DNA from: CAZIKB01 sp964539665 | GTDB taxonomy: Bacteria; Zhuqueibacterota; Zhuqueibacteria; Oceanimicrobiales; Oceanimicrobiaceae | Assembly (NCBI GenBank): GCA_964539665.1 | Contig: CAZIKB010000129.1 | Location: forward strand, 1 to 18,203 | Length of the DNA: 18,203 nt | Direction: 5' to 3' | In this document: positions 11,890 to 18,203 of the stretch, one piece after another | Layout: each line of letters begins with the position of its first letter | Position numbering within the stretch: position 1 is the first letter of the stretch | Program-made: the position numbers and the translations under genes | Notes under the pieces: generated by a model | The model's input: only the letters and a program-made list of their open reading frames with translations | What the model was told of the DNA's origin: nothing | Databases searched by the model: none

Positions 11890-14514
11890 TTGAATCCGAA
11901 TCCGCCATCAATCCCCCGATTTATTTTATGCTTTTTTCGGGATAAAATAGAACATGAGTCGTTAATTGGCGACTGTGATGAGATGTTTCGTTTTCAATAT
12001 TTGCACGATGGCCCTCTACGCGCAAGATTCTGGTATTGGTTTCAGGTTTTTAAAGCGCTGCCTTCCTTTATTGTTAATAATATTTATTGGAGCTTTGTTA
12101 TGATTAGAAACTACCTAAAGATCGCTTTGAGAAACTTTAAAAAACATGTTGGTTATTCCTTTATAAATGTAACCGGCCTTGCTATTGGTATGGCTTGCAG
12201 TATTCTAATTATACTCTATGTGAACTATGAATTAAGTTTCGATAAGTTCCATGAAAAAGCTGATAGCATTCATCGTTTGGCTGTTAGAGCCTCGATAGGT
12301 GATACAAAAATTAACCAGACCTTTTCTTCCGCCATAACCTTTCAGAAACTGCTCGAAGATTTTCCTGAAATTGAAACAGGGGTGAAATTTTTAGGAATTG
12401 ACCCAATACCTGTTTCGTTAGATGATAGAATTTTTTATGAATCAAAAGTTTTTGCAGTTGACTCCGTATTTTTCGATGTTTTTACTTTCCCATTAATACA
12501 GGGCGATCCAAAAACTGCGCTCGCTCAACCCAATACCATGGTAGTTTCGCAAAATACAGCTCTAAAATATTTTAGAGACATTGATGTTGTTGGTAAAGTT
12601 TTATCAATCGATCTGACTTCCTGGGATTTAGGCAAAATTGATTTTGAAATCACCGGCGTGTCTGAAAATGTTCCGGATAATTCTCATTTTCATTATGACA
12701 TGCTGGTTTCCTCTGAGAGCTTTCCTTCTATGATAAATAATACCGGCTGGACATCAAACAATTTTATTTCGTACGTTGTTCTAAAACCCGGCACATCAAA
12801 AGCAGACCTGGGTGAAAAACTCAAGGATTTCACCAGAAAATATATGGGTGGTGAACAATTTGATGCCTGGGTAGCAAAGGGCAATTTCTGGGAGTATTAT
12901 TTACAGCCAATCACTGAAATTCATTTGAATTCTGACCTGAATGGTGAATTTGAAGCAAATGGTAATGCAACTTATGTATCTATATTTTCAGTAATCAGTG
13001 TGATTATTTTACTCATTGCCTGTATAAACTTTATGAACCTCGCAACCGCAAAGTCATCCTTAAGGGCTAAAGAGGTTGGATTGAGGAAAGTAGTTGGCTC
13101 CAGCAGAAACAAACTCGTATGCCAGTTCTTAAGCGAATCAGTTTTGTTAAGTTTCATTTCCCTGGCATTGGGCCTGTTAATTGTCGAAGGACTTTTGCCC
13201 TGGTACAGAAACCTGATTGGATGTCAACTCCAAATCCACTACTTTGATAATTATTTTGTTATTCCTTCATTAGTTGTACTTGGACTAATAGTGGGAATTA
13301 TCTCAGGATCATATCCAGCTTTTTTCCTGTCATCCTTTAAACCGATAAATGTGCTCAAGAATAAAGCCGGCGATAGCAAAAGTAGTTCCTGGCTTAGGAA
13401 CAGCCTGGTTATTTTTCAATTTGCAATTTCAATATTTTTAATCATCGGTACCCTGACTATTTATGAACAGCTAAAATATTTCCAGAATATTAAGTTAGGA
13501 TTTGAAAAAGAACAGGTCCTGGTTGTAAGCAATCCGGGAGCTCTGGGAAGTAACATTACTCCCTTAAAAGAGACCCTGCGCAAGCATAGCAATATTGCAG
13601 ATGTCTCGGGTTCAAATACATTACCGGGCAAAAGTTTTAGCAACATCGGATTCGGCGCTGAAGGTATTGACGAAAGTTTTACTTTAAATCGTTATGTTTG
13701 TGATTATGACTTTCTTAACACATTAAAACTGGAAATGGCTCAGGGAAGGTTCTTTTCCAGAGATTTCGGGACGGATTCATCGGCTGCCATTCTCAATGAA
13801 AAAGCGGCTGAATTGTTAGGATGGGAAGATGCAATTGGTAAGAAGATAAATAATTGGTCTAAGAATAGAGGCAATTTCACCGTCGTCGGTGTGGTTAAAG
13901 ATTTTCATTATGAATCATTACATCAGCAGATCAGGCCAATGGCATTGTTTCTTTCTGGAGGCTACTATACAAGTACTGAAAGCTATATATCTGTGCGTCT
14001 CAATACTGAGAATATTGCTGAAACAATAAAATACGTAGAAAATACCTGGAATAATTTCGCTCCAAATAAACCATTTGAATATTCATTCCTGGACGAAGAT
14101 TATAGTAATTTATACACAAATGAACAACAAACCCGCAAGCTGTTTACGATTTTCTCGTTCCTTGCAATGTTTATCGCCTGTCTCGGTTTGTTTGGTCTGG
14201 CGTCATTTATTGCCGATCGCAAAACCAAAGAAATTGGTATTCGCAAAGTAATGGGCGCTTCAGTCTCGAATATTGTTCTACATTTTTCCAACGAATTCAC
14301 TAAATGGGTGTTATTAGCAAACATCATTGCCTGGCCGGTTAGCTGGTTTGTTATGGATAAATGGCTGCAAAATTTTTCCTATCGAATTGACATCGGCTGG
14401 TGGATGTTTATTTTATCCGGTGTACTGGCGCTGACCATTGCAGTTTTAACAGTCAGTTATCAGGCGATTAAAGCGGCGGTGGCAAACCCTGTGGAATCGC
14501 TTAGATATGAGTAG
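11890..14514 (+). CDS. FtsX/MacB-type permease with N-terminal prefix domain (1)
   Basis: An 874-residue protein. Residues 1-70 form a prefix domain (MNPNPPSIPRFILCFFRDK, ESLIGDCDEMF) conserved in the two following genes. The rest is a duplicated MacB periplasmic-core plus FtsX arrangement. A first membrane helix (GYSFINVTGLAIGMACSILI) precedes a large periplasmic domain and three helices (IILLIACINFMNLATAKS through SGSYPAFFLSSFKP). A second helix and periplasmic domain follow, then three final helices (CLGLFGLASFIADRKTKEIG). No ATPase is encoded nearby, as in the orphan permeases often linked to PadR. They may extract or carry lipids, peptides or toxins, but the substrate is unknown. The start is TTG at 11890, chosen from the conserved MNPxPP beginning. 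A second start at 12100 is possible. Confidence 0.88.
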   Translation: MNPNPPSIPRFILCFFRDKIEHESLIGDCDEMFRFQYLHDGPLRARFWYWFQVFKALPSFIVNNIYWSFVMIRNYLKIALRNFKKHVGYSFINVTGLAIGMACSILIILYVNYELSFDKFHEKADSIHRLAVRASIGDTKINQTFSSAITFQKLLEDFPEIETGVKFLGIDPIPVSLDDRIFYESKVFAVDSVFFDVFTFPLIQGDPKTALAQPNTMVVSQNTALKYFRDIDVVGKVLSIDLTSWDLGKIDFEITGVSENVPDNSHFHYDMLVSSESFPSMINNTGWTSNNFISYVVLKPGTSKADLGEKLKDFTRKYMGGEQFDAWVAKGNFWEYYLQPITEIHLNSDLNGEFEANGNATYVSIFSVISVIILLIACINFMNLATAKSSLRAKEVGLRKVVGSSRNKLVCQFLSESVLLSFISLALGLLIVEGLLPWYRNLIGCQLQIHYFDNYFVIPSLVVLGLIVGIISGSYPAFFLSSFKPINVLKNKAGDSKSSSWLRNSLVIFQFAISIFLIIGTLTIYEQLKYFQNIKLGFEKEQVLVVSNPGALGSNITPLKETLRKHSNIADVSGSNTLPGKSFSNIGFGAEGIDESFTLNRYVCDYDFLNTLKLEMAQGRFFSRDFGTDSSAAILNEKAAELLGWEDAIGKKINNWSKNRGNFTVVGVVKDFHYESLHQQIRPMALFLSGGYYTSTESYISVRLNTENIAETIKYVENTWNNFAPNKPFEYSFLDEDYSNLYTNEQQTRKLFTIFSFLAMFIACLGLFGLASFIADRKTKEIGIRKVMGASVSNIVLHFSNEFTKWVLLANIIAWPVSWFVMDKWLQNFSYRIDIGWWMFILSGVLALTIAVLTVSYQAIKAAVANPVESLRYE

Positions 14515-14571
14515 TTTTGAAGCGTTGATAAATCAGGCTAAATATTTACAAATAAAATACATTATGAACAA

Positions 14572-17124
14572 ATGAATCCCAATCCACCCCGAATTCCCCG
14601 TTTTCTGTTATGCCTGTTTCGGGATAAAATCGACCATGAGTCGCTCATCGGTGACTACGATGAGATGTTTCGCATTCAATATTCGAATGACGGTCCAATC
14701 AGGGCTAAAATGTGGTATTGGCTTCAGGTATTAAAGGCCATACCGTCATTTATTATTAACAGTATTTACTGGAGATTTGTTATGTTCGAGAATTATTTGA
14801 AAATTGCGTTCCGGAATATAAAAAAACACAAAGGATATTCGTTCATAAATATCAGCGGTCTGGCTGTTGGATTCGCTTGCAGTATTCTCATAGCATTGTT
14901 CGTGCTTTATGAATTAAGTTATGACCGCTTTCATGAAAAAGCCGATCGGATATATCGGATTGTGAAGCATAATGATGTTTCCACCCCGCCGCCACTGGCG
15001 AGTACGCTGGCAAGAGACTATCCAGAAGTTGAATACGCCACCAGCTTTGCCAATCTGAGAATTCAACCTGTTAAATACAAAGGAAATGTGTTTTATGAAT
15101 CTCCAGTACTGGGTGGTACGCATGATTGTTTCAATATTTTTTCATTCAAGTTTATCAATGGTGATCGCAGAAATGCGTTGAAAGAACCGAATACAGTCGT
15201 CGTCACGCAATCGATGGCGGTCAAATATTTCGGAAGCGAAGACCCCATTCATAAAAGCATTACCATTGGAGATGAGGATTATCGGATTGACGGCGTCATC
15301 GAAGATATCCCTGAAAATTCACATTTCGATTTTAAATTCCTGGTTTCCAACAACTCGTTCCGCTGGTATAATCAAGAAATGTGGAAAAATTTCTTTATGT
15401 ACACCTTTATTCTCCTTCGAGATAAATCCGACGCCCAATTTATGGAATCAAAATTGACGGATGTCATTACAAAATATATTTATAATGACAATCCCAATCA
15501 TGATTTTCGCTTTTATATGCAGCCATTAACCTGGATTCATTTGAATTCGGCGTTACGATTCGAACTCAAGCAAAATAGCGATATTAAGAATATCATTATG
15601 TTTTCCACGACAGCAATCTTCATCATCCTGATTGCGTGTATTAATTTCATGAATCTGCCGACAGCAAAATCGATGATTCGCATCAAAGAGATCGGCATTC
15701 GGAAAACGGTCGGTTCTACACGCAAACAACTGCTCCATCAATTTTTAGGCGAATCCATATTCACGAGTGTGCTAGCGCTTTTTCTCGGTGTGTTTCTGGT
15801 GCTTCTTTTATTGCCGGGCTTCAATAACATCATCGGCAGGCAAATCGGATTTCAGGGATTGAATCTACCTACTGTAATTATTGGTTTGGTAGCTTTTGCC
15901 GTGGTCGTGGGAATGATTGCCGGCGTATATCCGGCATTCTATTTATCTTCATTTCGTCCGGTGAATGTGATTAAAGGGATGACTGTAACCGGAAGAAAAT
16001 CTTCAGGTTTTCGAAATGGGCTGGTCGTTTTTCAGTTTGTTATCTCAATCGCACTCATCATTGGGACGATTACGGTTTATCGTCAACTGTATTTTATTCA
16101 GAATACAAACCTGGGCTTCGACAAAAAACAGGTTCTGATTATGAAAAATCTTCAACCCGATCCGGTGAAGTCAGAGACGCTTAAGCAGCAGCTTATGCAA
16201 CATCCTGGTATTGTCGCCGTTTCCAGCTCGGCTAATCTGCCTGGCAAAGGAAATGGCGGGAATTATATCGAAACTGAAACAGGAGATACATTGCATTTGA
16301 ATATGTATTTCTGTGATTTTGATTTTCAAGAAACGCTGCAATTGGAAATGGCTGAAGGGCGATTCTTTTCAAAGGAATTCAGCACCGATTCTGCGGGTAT
16401 TATTCTGAATGAACATGCGGTACAGGCAAATAATATTAAAAATCCAATTGGCCAACGAATGACATTTTATTATGGACGTCCCATTCCTGTTACCGTGATC
16501 GGCGTGGTGAAAGATTTTCATTTTCAATCGCTACATCACCGCATTCGATCGCTGGGGATGGTGTATGGGATCGATAAGGGTTGGGGAATTAACTATATTT
16601 CGATTCGCTTAAAAACGGATGATATTCGCACGGTGATTCAGTACATCGAAAATACCTGGAAGGCTGTGAATCCTGCGCTGCCATTCGATTACAGTTTTCT
16701 GGATGAAGACTATGACAGGCTTTATGCAAATGAATTCCAGATGGGTAAACTTGGACTGGTGTTTTGTATTCTGGCAATCGCGGTTTCTTGTCTCGGGCTT
16801 TTGGGGCTGGCCTCGTTTATGGCTGAGCGAAGAACCAAAGAGATCGGCATCCGCAAGGTTTTGGGCGCTTCGATTTCAGGTGTATTTTTGCTTATTTCCA
16901 AAGATTTAACAAAATGGGCTTTATTTGCCAATCTCATTGCCTGGCCAATTGCATACATTTTGTTGACCCACTGGCTGCAAAATTTCGCCTATCGCATCAG
17001 TATAGGATGGTGGAGCTTTGTCTTAGCTGGGATGCTGACGGTTGGTATCGCGCTTTTGACGGTGAGCTATCAGTCTATTAAAGCTGCTACAGCGAATCCA
17101 GTGAATGCTCTTAAATACGAATAG
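14572..17124 (+). CDS. FtsX/MacB-type permease with N-terminal prefix domain (2)
   Basis: An 850-residue paralogue of the preceding gene with the same order: prefix domain 1-70 (MNPNPPRIPRFLLCLFRDK), membrane helix (GYSFINISGLAVGFACSILI), periplasmic core, three helices, second core, three helices ending in SYQSIKAATANPVNALKYE. It lies 57 bases after the first permease and is probably in one operon with it. The periplasmic cores are much less alike than the membrane parts, which suggests different partners or a heteromeric complex. A possible internal start is at 14782. A 7-bp hairpin AATAGGA/TCCTATT overlaps the stop codon (17120-17149), a weak candidate for an end signal. Confidence 0.9.
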   Translation: MNPNPPRIPRFLLCLFRDKIDHESLIGDYDEMFRIQYSNDGPIRAKMWYWLQVLKAIPSFIINSIYWRFVMFENYLKIAFRNIKKHKGYSFINISGLAVGFACSILIALFVLYELSYDRFHEKADRIYRIVKHNDVSTPPPLASTLARDYPEVEYATSFANLRIQPVKYKGNVFYESPVLGGTHDCFNIFSFKFINGDRRNALKEPNTVVVTQSMAVKYFGSEDPIHKSITIGDEDYRIDGVIEDIPENSHFDFKFLVSNNSFRWYNQEMWKNFFMYTFILLRDKSDAQFMESKLTDVITKYIYNDNPNHDFRFYMQPLTWIHLNSALRFELKQNSDIKNIIMFSTTAIFIILIACINFMNLPTAKSMIRIKEIGIRKTVGSTRKQLLHQFLGESIFTSVLALFLGVFLVLLLLPGFNNIIGRQIGFQGLNLPTVIIGLVAFAVVVGMIAGVYPAFYLSSFRPVNVIKGMTVTGRKSSGFRNGLVVFQFVISIALIIGTITVYRQLYFIQNTNLGFDKKQVLIMKNLQPDPVKSETLKQQLMQHPGIVAVSSSANLPGKGNGGNYIETETGDTLHLNMYFCDFDFQETLQLEMAEGRFFSKEFSTDSAGIILNEHAVQANNIKNPIGQRMTFYYGRPIPVTVIGVVKDFHFQSLHHRIRSLGMVYGIDKGWGINYISIRLKTDDIRTVIQYIENTWKAVNPALPFDYSFLDEDYDRLYANEFQMGKLGLVFCILAIAVSCLGLLGLASFMAERRTKEIGIRKVLGASISGVFLLISKDLTKWALFANLIAWPIAYILLTHWLQNFAYRISIGWWSFVLAGMLTVGIALLTVSYQSIKAATANPVNALKYE

Positions 17125-17256
17125 GATTTATACTATTGGCAGTCCTATTTCGAACTAATGATTTTGTGTGAGTGTTCGTAGAATGAATGTATAAATCAAT
17201 AATTCCTTTTCGATAAATGGATGAAAAACAGTAAAAAGAAAATAGGCTATTATAAA

Positions 17257-18174
17257 ATGAATCCCGTTCCCCCCCGAATCCCTCGTTTTCTCTTATGCCT
17301 ATTTCGGGATAAAACAGACCATGAATCACTCATTGGCGACTATGATGAAATGTTTCGTATTCAATATTCAAACGATGGTCCAATCAAGGCAAAAATGTGG
17401 TATTGGCTTCAGGTATTAAAGGCAATACCATCGTTCATTATTAACAGTTTTTACTGGAGATGTGTCATGATTAAAAATTATCTGAAAATTACATTTAGAA
17501 ATTTATCAAAACACAAGGGCTTTTCAATTATTAATATTGCTGGACTCGCGCTGAGTATGTCAATCTGCCTGATGATCATAATTTTTATCAGGGACCAGAA
17601 GAGTAGCGATCAGTTTCATGAGAAAAAAGACCGTATAGCCCATGTCTACACAACCGACAACCAAGAGAGCTGGGATGTCGATGGATGGTCTACGACGCCG
17701 GCTGCGTTAGCTCCGTATTTATTGGATAATTACCCATTTATTGAAGATGCTGTGAGACTGAGAATGATGTGGGGAAATGTTCTTTATTCAGGAACAGCTA
17801 TTATGATTGGCGGCCTGTATGCTGAACCGTCTTTCTTTAATATTTTCAGTTATTCGTTGAAGGATGGCAATCCGGCAACCGCCTTGGAAAAGCCGTATTC
17901 GATCATTCTATCTGAGAAAACCGCTCATAAGTTCTTCGGCAATGCAGATCCAATGAATAAGACGCTCAATTTCGAAGACCTGGGCGATTTTACCGTCACC
18001 GGAGTCCTGAGAGATTCAGATCAGAAATCACATTTTAAGTTTAATGCATTAGTTTCGTTTGCCACGATTCCATCTCTGTTGAATAAAAAGGCTCTTTACC
18101 GAAACAGAGATTTAAATAGCTGGGAATCATTTAGAGAATATCATACATATAACCCGTTGTGCAAAATTGATTAG
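17257..18174 (+). pseudogene. Truncated third FtsX/MacB-type permease
   Basis: The prefix domain (MNPVPPRIPRFLLCLFRDK), first membrane helix (GFSIINIAGLALSMSICLMI) and most of the first periplasmic core are present. The frame ends after 305 residues, where the other two continue to about 850. Similarity to the family is lost right after FREYHTY, and the next codons NPLCKID lead to TAG. The missing part is not picked up in another frame in the 29 bases left in the window. The break could be a deletion, an insertion point whose other side lies beyond the window, or an assembly edge. I chose ATG at 17257 by alignment to the sister genes, and a possible internal start is at 17467. Confidence 0.75.
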
Positions 18175-18203
18175 AATAAAAAAATAATGCGCATTAACCT
18201 ATT

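Noticed and set aside
1..18203. tRNA or rRNA genes
   Set aside because: I saw no cloverleaf with the conserved T-loop or any rRNA-like stretch on either strand by eye.

Overview
The window contains a complete, apparently working diversity-generating retroelement (DGR). Its parts are an accessory gene (avd), a reverse transcriptase and a template repeat at 100-1685, and a matching variable repeat about 6.1 kb downstream at the 3' end of a lipoprotein gene. By hand alignment the two 133-bp repeats differ at 29 positions. Every difference falls on a template adenine, the signature of adenine-directed mutagenic retrohoming. The diversified protein is a predicted outer-surface lipoprotein with a fibronectin-III-like domain and a C-terminal formylglycine-generating-enzyme (FGE) / C-type-lectin-like fold.

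Layout: 1-63 holds a paired-palindrome element. 100-1685 is the DGR core (avd, RT, template). 1686-1878 holds stem-loops and another paired palindrome. 1890-2798 is a REP-associated tyrosine transposase (RAYT) gene with four short palindromes on each side. 2840-7789 is a same-strand set of envelope genes: an exported protein with an LPP20-like start and NTF2-like end, a six-repeat PEGA protein, and the DGR target. 7790-8627 is a scarred stretch with a long hairpin after the variable repeat, a third paired palindrome, a kinase-gene fragment and two related short peptides. 8628-10856 is a membrane Ser/Thr kinase whose outer part is TPR-like plus a second, non-variable FGE-like domain. 11178-18174 is a PadR regulator, with a pair of candidate operators upstream, followed by three tandem FtsX/MacB-type permeases carrying a prefix domain. 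The third permease is cut short.

Organism: moderate GC, PEGA/LPP20-type envelope proteins, FGE-fused kinases, and large ATPase-less permeases with a prefix domain next to PadR all suggest a Gram-negative bacterium of the Fibrobacteres-Chlorobi-Bacteroidetes group, perhaps near Calditrichota/KSB1. This is an impression from gene content and not a placement. All real genes are on the + strand.

Working model (inference): the DGR rewrites the tip of a surface lipoprotein. The neighbouring PEGA and LPP20-like proteins may form an envelope complex with it. The kinase carries the same fold outside the membrane, so it could sense or pair with the variable protein. The RAYT and palindromes sit between the DGR parts and may explain why template and target are so far apart.
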